A stretch of 64,000 nucleotides of DNA. Origin: Strix aluco. Lineage: Eukaryota > Chordata > Aves > Strigiformes > Strigidae. Each line of letters opens with the position of its first letter. The stretch's first letter is position 1. The position numbers were made by a program, and so were the translations under genes. The DNA lies in assembly GCF_031877795.1 (NCBI RefSeq), contig NC_133933.1:24642029-24706028 (forward strand), given 5' to 3'. This document shows positions 33,301-48,300 of this stretch, one piece after another. The notes below the pieces were generated by a model. The model did not search any database. It was not told where the DNA came from and saw nothing but the letters and a program-made list of their open reading frames with translations.

Positions 33301-36300
33301 AAGTAAAAACATGGACACATTCACAGTGCTGTCTTGAAAGCTTCTGATGTTACTATTTTGAGTTATTCAATATCAAACATCTGGTCTAAAATACTAACTG
33401 CTACGGATCAGAGCATTTAATAAAGTGAGCGGAAGCTGCAGGGAAGTTAAGCCACTTGTTAAAGGTCATGTAGTGAGTTCAGCCTGGGAGCTGGGAGACC
33501 CGTATGGTCAAACCAACTGGTACACTGTGATGCAGCTGTAATATAAGTCTGTCATATCCAGTGTAAGTATTAAATGATCTTGCTGAAAGTAATTACATTG
33601 CCTGTACCCCGACTTATGCAGGGTTAATCATGAATGGGGAGAGAACCTTCATTCTGTTCCATGCTTGAGCACAGTCCCCAAAAGAGGTGCTTGTTCATAA
33701 ATGCTTTACATGTGTGTAGAGTTTGTGTTTCTGTTTCACTGTTTAAGTCATCTTGGATATAAAAAGCAGCACATGCGTTTCATTTTGGTTTTTGTCAGAA
33801 TAAGTAGGAGATTTTCCTTGTATTTTGATACTTTTATTTTGTGAGGCTTAACTGCTTAAGGAGCAATTCAGATCTAAGCTTAGATTACTAGTTTTACTCT
33901 ATTGCAATAGAGTGTTAAATCCCATTGTCTCTTTAAATTGAAAGCTAAGGAAGAGTATCTGGGATCTTGTATTTTTCTTGCTTTCAGTTTCCTTCTGTCA
34001 TTTAAGAGGAAAATCCATATTTTCTTAGATCTTCTTCAGTGAGCTCTTTTTTAATGCTGTCATTGTTATCCCATTTGAGCTCTAGACTGCACCAAACCAC
34101 TGATGTGCTCTGGTACTCCAGTGGAGCCACAGCCTGCTGGTGCAGCTTTGCAGTGTGTAAATAAGGAGCAGGAAGACTACATGTAAGCAGTGGGGTAGAG
34201 TATCCCTCTTGCATTCTCAAGGTGTGGAGGCTTGGCCTTCTGCAAGGTGACTGTCCCCTTCTTGGGTTTCAGTAGCCACAAGCCTCTTCAGCAAGACACA
34301 CAGGGATCTCACCCCCCTATTCCTTAGTTTTGCTGGACAAATTTAAAGTTGTAAAAGCTGGCTGGGCTAGAAAATCGCACAGAAATGTCCAGGAAGGCTC
34401 TTGCTCCCTGTAGCTGGGGCTGTTATTCAGCTGTTTGTTTTACCTGTGCACAGTTAGAACTTGGTGGCAATTTCCTTGCTGCTTGAGACTGGTGCTCTCT
34501 TTGTTTGGTGTGCTCTTCTCTTTTTTTTTTTTTTTTTTTTCCAAAAAGTGTGTGCAAACACCTTTTTTTCACCCTGCTCTCCATCCTATGTAAGTGTATG
34601 CTGCCCTGAATGCAGAACCTCACCCAGATCAGTATCTGGGCCATGCAGAGCAGTGATTGATGGCTCCTGCCCTGACTTCTTAATGAAAGTGAAACCCATC
34701 CTTGCCATCTTTGGGCATCCCAGGGCTGGGAAAACCCTCTAGAGGATGGGATTCCCAGAATTTGTTAGAGGTTCTCTGATCTCAGCTGTAGTAAGACTGT
34801 GTGTGTGTCTCAACATAATGAAGTGTTCAGGAAAAGCTGACATAGCAGGCAATGTGACTGATTTCTGGCTGCAAAAGAGGGAGGGAGCAAGGTGTCGTGG
34901 AGTTGTGAAAGGCATTGTGTGTAGGGGCTGAGCAAAATACTCCAGACCTCCTTGGAGAATGCCATGAAGCTCTCTTCTGAAATACCAAAACCAACAAAGC
35001 AGCTCTGCCATGGGTCATGTATGAGCTGTGTTTCTGAAGTGCATAGCCTACTTGTCATGCTGCCCCATAGCCACTTTATCAGCGATAGCCACACTGTGTC
35101 TTCCAGCCTTTTGAGAACATGTTTTATTACAAGTAAAGGTTTGTGTGGGGAAGCTATGGAAACGGCGCTGCCTCTGCATCATTATTCCTATGCTATTGCA
35201 TGTAGGTCTTGCCAACGAGGCCTTTCTGCAGTGTGGTTTTCCAGTGTTGCACAAAAACGTTGTTTAGAGTGCTTCTCTTGCAAATAGCATTTAGTGAGGT
35301 TGGGTTAGAGAAGTTTTCTACCTCCAGGGAAGCTGAATGAGTGGCCAAATAGTAACAGGCTGAGAGGGACAGTTTCTGGAGTTCTTGGGTCAGACGAAGC
35401 TTGTTGAGGAGCCTGGCATAATATAAATGTTGATTAGATTAAACTCTACTTTGTTTAATTCATTTAAAACAGCTGTGACATCACCTCAGTGACCACCATT
35501 TTATACAAGGCCATCTGTGAAGATCACCGTCATGACTTTTCTGGTGACAACATGCAGAGCCACCCAACAAGCCTGCTGCCTTGCTCTGATGAACTGCTCT
35601 CCCCTCCTTCGCTTCTCAGCTGGCATGTCTGCGTAGAGCATGGTATTGCCTAGAAAGAGCTCTGGGGAGTGAGTGGCGCTTAAATAAAACCTGTCAGACA
35701 GTGATCAACTGTACAATCTGCCACCCTTCTGCAGCTTCTGTTATAGTAGCTGAATATTTCCTGATGAAAGTTAAAGCATGTAGAGCTCTGCATTACAGGA
35801 GCAAAGGTTAGATCAAGTGGGGTGTTTGGTGGGCTGACTGATGAGGCAATATTTCTTCTTCCTAGTTCTGCTGTAGTTGTACGTATCCCATTATAATGTG
35901 GTTGACTAAGACCATCTGACCATCCATCGTTTCCAGTGTTGGAGTAGCCCCACTGGTCCCTTTTAACTTGCAAAATAACAAAAAAGATCCATCTGTTTTG
36001 ATGCAAAAGCTCCATGTGTCTTCTGTGCCAGTTGAAGACGTGCTGCTGTAACATACTATTTTCCAGTATCCGCACACTTACTAATGACTTCCTGTGTGTT
36101 TGCAGCCCAGAAATGGTAGGACAAACCCCTTTCTTTATTGCTTTGAATAATAACTTCAGCTGTTGTCAAATAGATATGATCACCAAGCATAGGCACTTCG
36201 TGCCAGTTGTCTTTGGCATTGCCATGCACGGGCTGCTCGCTTTCAGTGTACTGGCAGTCATCTGGGTTTGAGAGGTGAAGGTCATTCTTCAAGGTACGCT

Positions 36301-39300
36301 TCCATTGCAACAGCAGTGTTCCCACCCAGAACTGGTGGTGAATTGGAAAGAGCTACCCTTCTGCAAAGGTATGGTGTGACATTACACCTAATTAATTTAA
36401 TAGTAGGATGCTGTTCAAATGGATGGTCTTGTTCCTTTGGTTTCAATCCCCACCCAAAGCCACGTGTCTTTTGTAGCTTCCCCTTGAATTTAGTAAGGAG
36501 TTGGATGACGGTTAGGAGGAAATGCTACCTACAGTAAAGGCAAAAAGCAACAAAAAGGTTTATATGGTGGAAGTGATTTGCCATGTGGCTGCATAATCAG
36601 ACGTAATGCGGGGGATTTGAGAAGAGCATGGCTTGCCTCTTGTCAGCTCACCATTTAGGTCAGCTAAGTTGTAGCGGTCAGATGATACCTCATGCTTTCT
36701 TTAACCTCCATGTTGTCTTGAGAGATGGTGGTAGAGGGGAACTTCTCCACCACCTTCAGGTATTCTCACTCACTGCGAGGATTAAGATGAACTAACACAA
36801 GCATATATTTATCCAGGTGAGACTGAGAAGCTCATGTAGCGGGAAGTCTCTGCTTCCTGGAGGTGTGTATATAGGAGGCCAGCGCTGACCTTGAAAGCAG
36901 TAAAGCATGCAGACCGTTGTGCTGTGTGGTCTGAAATTCCTGTTTTGGGTTTGTTTCTTTTTTTGCTTATCCTGAAGGTAGATGGCTGAACAGCATGTTC
37001 TGGGGTTGTAGCATAAAGGAGCTGTCAACCTGTGGTGCACTAAAATACCCCCAAATTTCACATTGTAGTAATGCGCTTTAGGATACCAGACTGGTCAGCC
37101 TGTATCACAGAACAGCCCAGACAGTGTATCCTGTGACTTTCCCCACACTGGAATTACCTGTGCGGTTAAATGTGACACTGTTTCAGGTGCCAAAAATGGT
37201 GTGTCCTCTGACCTACCTGTGCATGTCATGAGTGTTTTGGTTTGTCATAGATTTGCTTCATGGAGGTAGGACACAGATTTTGGCAGCTATTTTCCTGGAG
37301 GAGTGAGTAATGTGATGTAAGGAACAGTATTTTCAAAAGCGTTTGGCACTGAGCACTATGAAGTTGATGATATTGGAGTAAACCAGTGTTCTGGTTTTTT
37401 TTTTTTTTCTGACTTGCTACATGATTTGTTTTGTGTTGCTATTAAATCACAAAGTTTCTGCTTTCTTGTTCACTTGGTTTTGTGGGTTTTTTTTTAAACT
37501 GAGCTCACAGAAAAAAAATCCTCTGTTCTACTTCAATACTCTGCCTCCCCAATGGGTGCTCCCAGGAGCACAGCTCCCTATTGCCAGTAAATAGAACTTA
37601 ATGAATTTGCTTGCTGTGTGGGTCAGGCACTTGTTGCATGATAAATGTGGATTTGACTTGTTCTGGTGGGCTGAGGCCGAGTGCTTCCTGGTGTGAATGT
37701 TGATTGTCTTTTTATTGGTGAGATTATTATACATTGGCTGGAAAGGTAGAAAATGAGTGTTTTTAAACCCAGTAAAGGGTTGGTGGCTTAGACAGTGAGT
37801 GGTATAGGTGACAGTTTACTGTGACAGCCTGTTTGGTTTAGGTGTAGGTTGTGTTAAATACACTTTCATCCCTGATGTGGGTATCACTTTGCTTTTCTCT
37901 GTGAAGAGTCCTGCCTTGTACAAAATCTTTTTTTCAATTACTAGGAAAAATAATAGGCTTTCTTTTCATTGTAAGAATATACATGCATTTTAAGGAACTA
38001 TTTTGAGAGGTGTAATTCCTAAGTGTTCCGACAGGCAGCACTTAGTATGACTTTTTATTGGCCTCTAGCCGTCTAGGAGGCTAAGAGAACAGTAACACTT
38101 ATTCCCAATGGGGGGGGATGCAAAGCTCTAGAGCAGCAAGAGCAGCTTAGTTTCTTTTTTTATTTTCCTTTATTTAGTTATTATTGGTTTTGGGTTTTTT
38201 TAGTACAAAGACTGCCTCTGGGTTTGACGCAAGTACAGAAAATTGAGATGATTCAGGCTTAAGCTTGAGTTCATAACCCCGCTCGTTATACTTGTATGTT
38301 GCCTTGACTTTAGGCTCTTGTTAGCTGCAATGTGTGTTGCGATACTGAAGAATGGGAGGAGCATCTGTGAACCCCCATAGTTATATGAGTTAGACTGTTA
38401 TCCTTTTCCAGAGCATGGTACCTACCATAAGAATTACACAGTATCATTTTTTATCTGCCTGAAAATATTATTAATTGCTTTCTCCTTGTGTACCAAGTGT
38501 TTATAACTCGGTGCTGAACGCAGAACATGAGGCAGAGTCTGCCTGAAGGGACAAGCCTCCAAAGACCCAATTCTCCTTCGCTGACTCCAGGAGGAGGAGG
38601 AGCAAGCTCCAAGTAGGACACCAACAGTACAAGTCTAAACACTGTGTGTAGGCTTGTTTTTCTGCCAGTCAGCTTGCAGCGGGTTTTGGTGAAGTGTCCA
38701 ACAGTGAAAAAGCGGTGACTGTAAGGAGCTGTGAGGAAGGATTTGGGGAGGAAGGGGAAGAGTACTTTGGGAGGAATGTGTGGAGGAGAGGAACTTCACA
38801 GATGGCAACGGGAAGAGATCTGTGAACATGCTGCCATGTAGTACAATATGAAGAATGTATTCAGGGTTTGTTTACTCTGAATTCTTGCAGTTGTTTAACT
38901 AAATTGGTGCAAATCCAAGTGTGGATTCGGGTCTGAGCAGAATGAGCTGTACATGATGTGTTGGTGAATGTGGGTTCTCGGTAAAAGGCTGTGGTTTCCT
39001 ATGTATGTTACTGAAACCAATTTTGTTTATAGATGTTAAAAAACCCAAACAAACTGGCCCATATCTTTTAGAATGTTTTCTTCTGCTTGATGCTGATGTT
39101 GCAATAGATAGCTGCAGTCCAAAAGTGTAAGTGGCTTTAAAAACCACACTTGTTTTAAGACATTCTTGCCTTCAGTGATATGTGGTAGCTCAACCAAGGA
39201 GTGTGGAGTGTGTTGCTCCTGTGCTTAGTGCTCATCCAAAATAGTGAGCTTCATTTACATAGACCTTTCTGATGCCTGGTTTATGGGAGGACTTCTGCTC

Positions 39301-42300
39301 TCTTCTGGTGTATGAGAACAACTGAAGAAAAACATCAAGTTAGAAAATGTAACTTGGGTTTGAAGGAAAAGTCTTTGTTTGGAAAGACCTCTTCTTACTG
39401 ACCTTGTGTGTAATACCCTACTGAAAGAGGGAGGATGTAAGTTAGGAATCCTGTATTTACCAGTCCTAAGCTATGCCTGACAGGCTTCACAAAACCAGAA
39501 TGGCTAAACTAAGATGATGATGATTTTTCTATAAGGTTTGGCAGGAAGATTGTAATTCTATCTTCCTTGTTTGTAGGTCTGGAGTACTGAGTTCTGTCTT
39601 TGAGACTGCAGTCCATGAAGTAGGAGGGTTGCGAACCTACATCCATTAGTTTCAGGTGATAATGCTTGGCCAGAACTCAGGCTGTTTTCCTTGCAGCTCT
39701 TCAGATTCCCCTAATGATGTTTCAGATGCATGCCTGATAGTGAGATGTAATGTGGCATTTGTGCTATAGTGTTTGCCCAGTTTAACTCGTGTATACCAAA
39801 AGCAGATGGCTTTCATTCTGTTCTCTCTACATTAAGGATAAGAGGGAGGAAAAAAAAGGAGAGGGAGGGAAAGCTTCCTCTTTACTGTTTTCAGCTCTCT
39901 TTCCCCATCCCCCCCAAAAGTGCACATAGATGTATGTTGTATTTTAAGTCCTGGAAAAAATGACATTTTTACCCAATATAAAATACAAATACATAATAAA
40001 CTTATCTTTTTAAAACAATCTATACAAGCAGAAACTACAATGCCTTTGAGCGTAAAGGCTGAGTCTTGTTTTCTTCTGTGATACAATTGAAAGGGAAAAG
40101 GACTGTGCTTTATATAGACTGGGAATAATCTGAACAATCCCACAGTGCTTCCTACTGTACTCCACCTACCTTGCATCATAACTTCCTTTCTCATATTTAT
40201 GGCCAAAAGCCAGTACAATATAAATGGAGTAGTGTGTGTGGCGGCTGAGTGGCAAGAACCTAACTCCATGCATTTGGGTGTGGCTATAGGCAAATATTAA
40301 ACTTTACTCTGCATTTCTGTGGAACCTAGCTTTATTGAACAGCTGAATATGAAAAGGATTTGGGATAGCAAGCATTCCGTGTATCTGTCTTCTAGTAAGT
40401 TCTCTGCTTACCTTAATCTTCAGGTACAGTAAGTGAGCATGTTGCCTACTGAAGAACTATTTAAGGGTTTGTGGAACTTGATGCGCAAGAATTGCTGAAT
40501 TACTTTATTATTGAGATATACTTTGCATTAAATGGAGAGCTGTAACTATACACCAGCTCAGAATACTGCTTATCAGAACATGAAAATGTGCTGTTGTGCA
40601 GGCTGTCTTCTGTTGTTTAGAAAGTTGCATCAAGTCAGCAAAAATATCTGTTTTACCAGCTGATTTCTTTTCAGCTATCTGGGAAGGTGCAGCATCAGTG
40701 TTCCCACTAGGTAAGATGCAAGAATTCCATTTAAAACTCTGTTTGGAGGGATTCTATATTTAACAGGAAAGATTCATTTGTGGTTAAAACACATCAGGTC
40801 TGTGGGTGGAAGCAGTTACTTCTGTCATCTGTACTTGAAATTTGGTAGTTAATCTATTCATTCTAAAAATTTTATGTTGCTAGTTTTTCAGCTAACTAAA
40901 ATTAACTTCTAACAATGTATTTTAGTTCAGGATGTAAATTATATTGTTATAATTATTTTCCATCCCACACAGTGTTTAAAAAAAACCTGCGTCACATACT
41001 TGTGAAATATTTTCTGTATTGATGTATAGTGCTGCTGTGTAACCACACTGTGTAGAAAAGTCATTGAAGGGTGTGCTATGAGCTCCTTTTTGGAGGCTTG
41101 TTTATACAGCACATCAGGTGTACATGCTCTCCATGTTGTAGGAAGATATATTGCCTATGTTGAAACATTTGCTGTGTAATATGATAGGTATAACTCGGAT
41201 AACAATAGAGAGAATATTACTGCAAAGCATTGCATTGCCAACCTTAAGAGTGACTTTTAATACCGCCTTAAAAGTGAGAGCTAAGACAATTACTTAGCTG
41301 TATTACAGAAATATAAAAAACCCCAACACTGGTATTGTGTGGTTCAAGGGTATTAGGTTTCGGTCTAAAATGCAGAGAATATGGAATGTGATACAGAATT
41401 ATATTAGCTTTAATGCAAGGTAATGAAATGAATCATGATTTCCAGAGGCAGTATGTTTGTTTGGCTACCAAATAATGTTCTTGTCTCTGTCATTGCCTTG
41501 TTGTATGCCTCAATTTCCCTGCCTGTAAAGTAGGAAGCTGCTTGCTTGTGTCATGACTTCCTGGTCATAAGATGCTTTGAAGATGAAAAATACCATGTGA
41601 ATAGATGCCACAGTTTTTATTTTATATTACATGCTGTGCAGGAAGACTGCATAAAGTTAGGAATTCAGCAAATAGTGAAAACCAGGGTTAAGTTAGGGGT
41701 TTTTTTTTTTAAATAAATTCTCTACCTGATTGTAATATTTTTATAAGGGACTGCGTTTTGCCCTGGAAGATTGTTGCCTGTTGAAATTTTGTGATCTGAA
41801 TTAGATATTTCATTAGAAACTGGGGGGGGGGGGGAAGTATTTTCCTCTTTTAAACTCGGGTAGTTTCAGGAATTAATGAAATCCTTGTATTTTAGTTTGC
41901 ATCATGCACAATAATGGAGTTTTCCCTTGAATACTTACATCCTGAATCATTGAGTATTATTAGTATATTAATTAGAAAATGTCCAATTTAACAGCCTTTC
42001 AGTACCTAAGATGTGTAGTATCAGTTTTATAATAAGGAGTAAGATAAGTGATCCTTACAGAAACACCAAAGCTGAAAAGTAAATTGCATTTCTATTTCTT
42101 TTCCTTTTTAATCAATAATTGAGGTCTTCTGATCTCAGGAGAAGATTGATTTGAGGTCTTTGATATGGAATGATATCTCGTTGGATGTGAATTGTAAGGC
42201 ATGTGTTTCATCAGGTTCATATTCCAAACAGGTTTGGAAGCTGGTTTTTGGGGGTTTTTTGGTGTGGTTTTTTTTTTTAATATGGCAAAGCAGGAGCCAG

Positions 42301-45300
42301 AATGTACTGTGGTCATAGCCTAGCACTTCTGTAGAGCTAGCCATTCTTAAATATTCTACTTTCAGTTGAAAACTTATTTGTGGATGTTGAGGTGTGTTAT
42401 GTTGTATCTAATATCAGTGCAATTGTATTGAAACGATCCTGCTGATGAGCTTAACACATGGGTCAGATTTGCAGGCAAATGTAAGGCTATTTGGGACTGA
42501 TATGTGTAAGAGAGATGGAGGATTATAAAGTGGGGTGTGCCTTGCTTTAATTGAAGCCCTCTACTGTCCTCCTGTGTGATGGTTTTTCGTGCTATGTTGT
42601 CTTCCTGTTCCTGGGTGTGTTACAATCCAGGCTTGGTGGCTATAGTTGGAGGTGATGCATAAGTAATATGGGTTGGAACAAAATGATATATTTCTTGCTC
42701 AGAACACTCAAAGTTGTAATTTGTACCAATCTGTGTTTTCTTAGATTTGTGCCTTAAGTGGTAGGCTTTTTTGAGACAAAGTTCTTTATGTTCAGTACTC
42801 TGCTTTGCTACTCAGTTAAGTGTACATTGCAGTCATTCCTTGCAAAAACTCTTGCTCTAGCTTGTGTCCTTGGTCATCCCTTTGATGCCCTTGGTGCATT
42901 CGATCGAACTACCTCATTTGGTGGCTCCATAACTGCAAACTTTTATTTTCTAAGCTGTAGCAGAGTCAGCTGAAATCTGTGATGTGATTTTAAAAGGAAC
43001 TGCATCAGTAAGTACACAGCACATCCCTGGTTTCTTCCAAGTATGCCACAGTACTGAAATGCTTTTACATTTTAAAGCTTTTCAGTACCAATAAACAGTA
43101 AGTAGTCTTGGGGGTGGGGAATGAGAGGGAAATCTTTAGTTTAGAATTAAGTTAGGGACTTGACCACTGTTTGAAAATGCTTAGCCTGTATGCTGGGCAT
43201 TCCTAAAACTCAATCTTTAAACTTCTGAGATGAAAAAACCCTCACCCAAGGCTATATGGAGTTGTCAGATATTTCAGTATTTACCTGGATGCTGTCTTTA
43301 AAAGAAGTGCAAGGTCTGACTGAGATTTGTCTTCCTTTTTTAAGTCTTTCATTTATGCCTAGCTTGAAACTGAATTTTTGCATGTTGGTTTTTATTTTTT
43401 TCCTTCTATCTTAATTCTTTGGATGCCTACATATAACTGTCTTACTGGTTTCAGGGAGGAACAAAAGACTGCTTTACGCTCTAGCTTGATGCAGTCTACA
43501 GGATTCAAACTTCTGAACAAGGTGTCATGAGAGTATATTTTTGTTTCTGTTTTTTTTTCTGCTGCACAGTGATCAAACAGCAATATAAACTAGCTGGTAG
43601 GGTGGTTAATAAATGGTGCGTTTAAATCGTTCCCAGGGGAGGATGATTTCTTGGGATCTCAGTGTGAGGTGGTACAAGCCACAGCAGCCACCAAGGGTTA
43701 CGAGCGGCGCTAAGAAGCCATAGCGGGCTTTTGGTTCACACCAGCCTCCTTACCTTTTCCAGCCCTCTCTGGGGAGAGAGACATCTCTGTGATGGATACT
43801 CTCTGCTCACTGCTTGCCCTAGGCTCTGGTGTGGCCAGGCAGGGAGCAGGCTACCCCAGGAGACCTCGCAGATGTGCAGACAGTGGAGCAGGTAGGGTTA
43901 GCTCCTTGCATCTCCCCTGCAAGGTGACAAATCTGACCACCATTTGAGTGGGAGAGGAGGGACACAACTACTTAAAGGACTTCTGAATCATCTCAGCATC
44001 GTCCCTGGAGCTAAAGGGAAGTGGGATGAGGTAACTGTGAAGGTCACATCAGTTTTGTAACCTTTTGGTTGCTTTAGACTTAAAATTTTGAGAGATGTTT
44101 TCAGGGAATTTGTGAAGTTCGGTTGCTTCCCCCCATCCCAGTTCTTAGAATATGTGGGATAGCGGTAATGCAGACACTACCAAGTTTCAGAAATGGCTCC
44201 CACACACCAGGTTTGAGTGCTTTTGGCTTAATGTATTAGTAATTATCCTGAGCATTGTGGATAGAAATGGCAACTCGTGATCCTTCCTGTGTAGTTGTCT
44301 GTGCTGGTAAATCCTAAGGATTAACAACTGGATATAAACAGGCACACTGAAGAGTGAACAGCCCTGCTAGGGTCAAATTAGGTCTGCTTTGTGTATAATG
44401 CCATGTTTTTTATAATTTTCTCTTAATTCCCATCTGTGAGCTCATCTTTTAAAACTAACAAATGTTACTGCAGATACACAGCCTGTGTGATTTAATGTTC
44501 TGAATACGATGTTGTACAGCATTAAATGTGAAGTGTTGATGTGTTTTACATACCTATATAGCCCTGCTCTAAAGCTATTTGCGAGTCTCTTTATTTTGTA
44601 CTCTTCTGACCCAATTTTTGTGATTAAGTGCTATTCTTACCTGATTGCACATGGCATACCTCACTGTCAGCCTCCTCTAGAAACTCTGCATGTAAAAGAT
44701 AGCACGTTCAGTGACAAAAGATTAAAGCTGAGTATCGGAGTTTCTGCTTGGAAAGCTTTCTCTCTTAATTTAGGTCAGTACTTCAGTACGCTATGCTGTA
44801 AACAGCACAACGGTTGCACCCATCTTCACTGTATAATAAGTGTATGTGGTAAGCTGATCCTACCTGACTGCCTGCCACACAGCTCTGGCCCACACAGAGC
44901 ATACCGGAGAGGGAGCAGCGTTAAAACAAATTCCCTGCCACCCGTGGGTGAGCAGCTGTGACCCTGGCTGGCAGGCAGGATGCTCCCCTCCAGGCGCAGA
45001 ACTGTGGAGTGAGCAGCAGCTTTGATTCAAGCTAAAATCCTCAAGCTCTGAGTGTCCCACTCCATCTGCTTGCCTGCCCTCCACAGGATTCAACGACTTC
45101 TGTTGGTCAGTAACCAGAATTTTGTTGCCGTTTTTGCATTTTCCACATTCTCTCTCCTAATTCCTTTCCTTACAAGCTTCAAGAGTGTGTGTGTGTTTGG
45201 GGTTTTTTTTGCCATAATGTGACAAGGAAATGATTGGGGATCTGAACATTTTCCTAAGGATTACAGACAGTTTTGAGCTCTCTTTCAGCAGGCTTTTTCT

Positions 45301-48300
45301 GCTCTGTTAATATTTGTAGAAGGTGTTTAGGAATTTATCAGAAACTGTCATCTTGGGGAGTTAGGCAAAACCAGAGATCAGAAACTCTTCATGCTTGTGG
45401 TGCTAAATCTGGTGCAGTGCCAGGACCCGAAATATTATTCGCAAGTATTTATACTGTCACAAGTGGTACAAATACTCTGTATAACAAGACATGCCGAGTG
45501 TGGAATGTTTTTGTATAAGTTTTCAAAAGAATAAAGACAGCTTCCCTTGTAAGGGTGGAGGGGATCTTGGCACTTGAAAGAGCCCTGAAAAGGCTTTGGA
45601 GATGTCAGGGATGTGCATGTGCACAATTCTGTTCCAGGAGAATCCCCAAGAGGGGATTCCTAAGACTGTGAAGATGATAAGGTGAAATTTCACTTTACAG
45701 TGGCATCAAAAATACTCATTCTAGAGTATTCACACAAAATCACAGGAGTAATGCTTATGGTTATGTGCTGGGTTTTTGTTGTTTGATTGGTTTTGGGGTT
45801 GTGGGGTGATGGTTTTTTTTAATTTAGAAGGATATTCTTCTCTCTTGCCTTGCTTGATTTGGACTCTTTTTTTGACCTTTGAACTGTTGTTCATAAGGAT
45901 GTATACCCCTTTTACTCTCTAAAAATGAGGACAGGATTTGTGTCTTTTCCTGCAAAAACAGGTTTTCCAGCTGTATGAAAAAGACTGAATTGTGTAGCCT
46001 ATTGATAAGGTTTCTATTGCTTGAAATGCTTGGTGGAGTAGTTGCTTTCTGGAGACATTTGACTGATTTTTTTTTTTTTTTTTTTTTTTTTTTCTGTTGC
46101 TGGAAATCATGTGACTAGTAGCCATTTGCTGAAGTTGAGAGTAGGTCTCAAAAGAATTGATGCAAATTTTTAGCTAGCAGCTAAACTTTGATAGCAGTTT
46201 AATCGCATACAGCACGGTGGTGTTCAGAGGCAGTAATCATCAATATTTTCTATCAAATAAGACAACTAATTTTTAAACCGCTCATTTTCTAGTTGTGGCA
46301 GGAAAGACATGAGCAGGAATAACATCTAGCTGTGTGGTGTGTTTATATAGAATACCCAAAGATCAAGGATCCTTCTACAGCTGTGAAGAGGAAGCCAAGT
46401 AAAATATCCTTGCTTTCCTGTGAATAGTGTTTGGGGGGGACCTTGTGTGCAGATTGAGACTAAGGGTGTAGCAAGTCGACTTGTGTTTCTAAGAAGCCTT
46501 CAGATGAAATGTGTTATGTAAACACAAATTATGTTTCCACTTCATTGCCTATATAGTAAGCTCTGGTCTGTCTCTCTTTTTATTTTTTTTTTATTTCATT
46601 CAGATATAATTGCCATTGTTTTTCACCATAAAGAGTATTTCTGAACTCTAGATGACTTTCTTCTGCTGTGTCAAATGGGTGCAGTAGATATGTATAGTAA
46701 GGTGGGAGGAGTTCTGACACATCACTGTAAGAGAGAGAAGGAAGAAGGGCAGTAGGTCCAGATTTAAAACCAAAAAACCCTCAACAATGTAACTGAGTTG
46801 AGCACAGAGTTACTTCCGTAGTGTCTGATTTGCTTGTACCTTAAAAAGAAATTTGGTTTTTGTTTTGAAATGCTGTATGCACAGGAGTTGATAACAAACA
46901 ATACGATTGTGTTGAAAATAATGAATTTAATGAGAGGATTGTGAGTCTGATGTGCGGTCTGGCTCTGTGTTATAAAGTAACTGTGTGCTGTTGCCTTTGT
47001 CTCTTCCAGATGTTTCTGACAGTGTACCTCAGTAACAATGAGCAGCACTTCACTGAGGTGCCAGTCACCCCTGAAACAACCTGCAGAGATGTGGTGGAGC
47101 TGTGCAAGGAGCCTGGTGAGAGTGAGTGCCACCTGGCTGAAGTGTGGTGTGGTTCAGGTAGGTTGGGCTTGCACTCCGTAAATTACTGGGCATTCACCGC
47201 TTCCAATGAGGTAGCGCACAGGGACCTCGTCCTGTCCCAGAAGGTTTCTGCCTTACAGTTTTGTTAATCTCTTCGTCAGACCTGCTGTATGATAATGCAT
47301 CTACAGAAAGGCTCACACATAGGAAAATGAATTAAAAGCAAAAGAAGGGGAATCAAGCATGCGGATGTTCTTGTGTATGCAGCCCTTCTCTGATTCAGAT
47401 GAGCCTCTGAAGGGTGTGGGGAGTTGTCTTCTCTTCTTCCTTCTCCCCACAGCGGGATCCCAGTGGCCTCTGTGGCGTTTCTGAAGTAGTAAGTATCAGT
47501 AATTGTGACCCAGTCAGAATAATTTCTTTAACCCCGTAGCAATTTTCACTTGCAGTGACAAAGGGAAGCTTCCTTTTTCTGATGACACCTTTGTTGTTCC
47601 CGATCATGTTAATTGAGTTTGGAAGGGGTGTTAGCAGAAGCAGTAGGAGTTACCTGATGTGAGGTGATGGAAGGTGTGTGGTGAGTGGGAGGGAGGACAT
47701 AGAAACTACTTCTGACTGTCCCCTGCCCTTTTAAGCCTGGGGAAGAGGGTAGCTAAAATATGGCTAACTTTTCATGGCTTAAATGGGAAAGGACTCTTAT
47801 CTCTTGTCTCCATGGTATTCATTGGAATACTGGTAGCCACCCAGAGGCCTAGAATAGATGAATCATGATGGGATTTTAAGTAATGAAAAATAATGATATT
47901 TCATCCACCTTTTTTGAGATGCTTCAACAAAATCATAAAAGAATCGATGGTGAGGGCTTATGTTCCTGTCTTCCTCTGCTGTTGGCTCAGGCTCACACCT
48001 GTTCAAATAAGTTTTTAGTGAGCTGGATATTTGTTTAATAACATGAGATATCCAAATTGTCACTTGATTTTTAGCCCCTTCTGACAGAGATGTAATGTTT
48101 CTGATGTTTCTAAGTTTAAAAAATGCAACGGAAATTTTTTTTCTTCTCCTTATTAAATAAAGCAGCTTTTCTTTATAAATAATAGTAAAATAAAGTCCCC
48201 AATCCAGCATGGAAAGAGATCTTTTAGGAAAGTGTTTTTATTGTACATCTTTGTCCAACTATGTCTAAATCAACACAATACCAAAGTCTACAGTGAAAGA

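Larger units (their letters stand above)
27086..47009 (+). other. TP53BP2: TP53BP2 intron 1
   Basis: 19.9-kb first intron. The first 550 bp belong to the CpG island and carry pyrimidine, T and G tracts. Further in are a CR1 3' end (28133-28240), a 23-bp tandem duplication (28082-28127), MIR-like pieces near 33424 and 41486, and T-runs at 34518-34540 and 46067-46093. C- and G-runs lie near 31441 and 41822. Only short ORFs without recognised homology are present, and no host gene or RNA gene is seen. Confidence 0.85.

Noticed and set aside
44509-44961. 150-codon plus-strand ORF in TP53BP2 intron 1
   Set aside because: No recognised homology; it lies in AT-rich intron and has no promoter or splice evidence.
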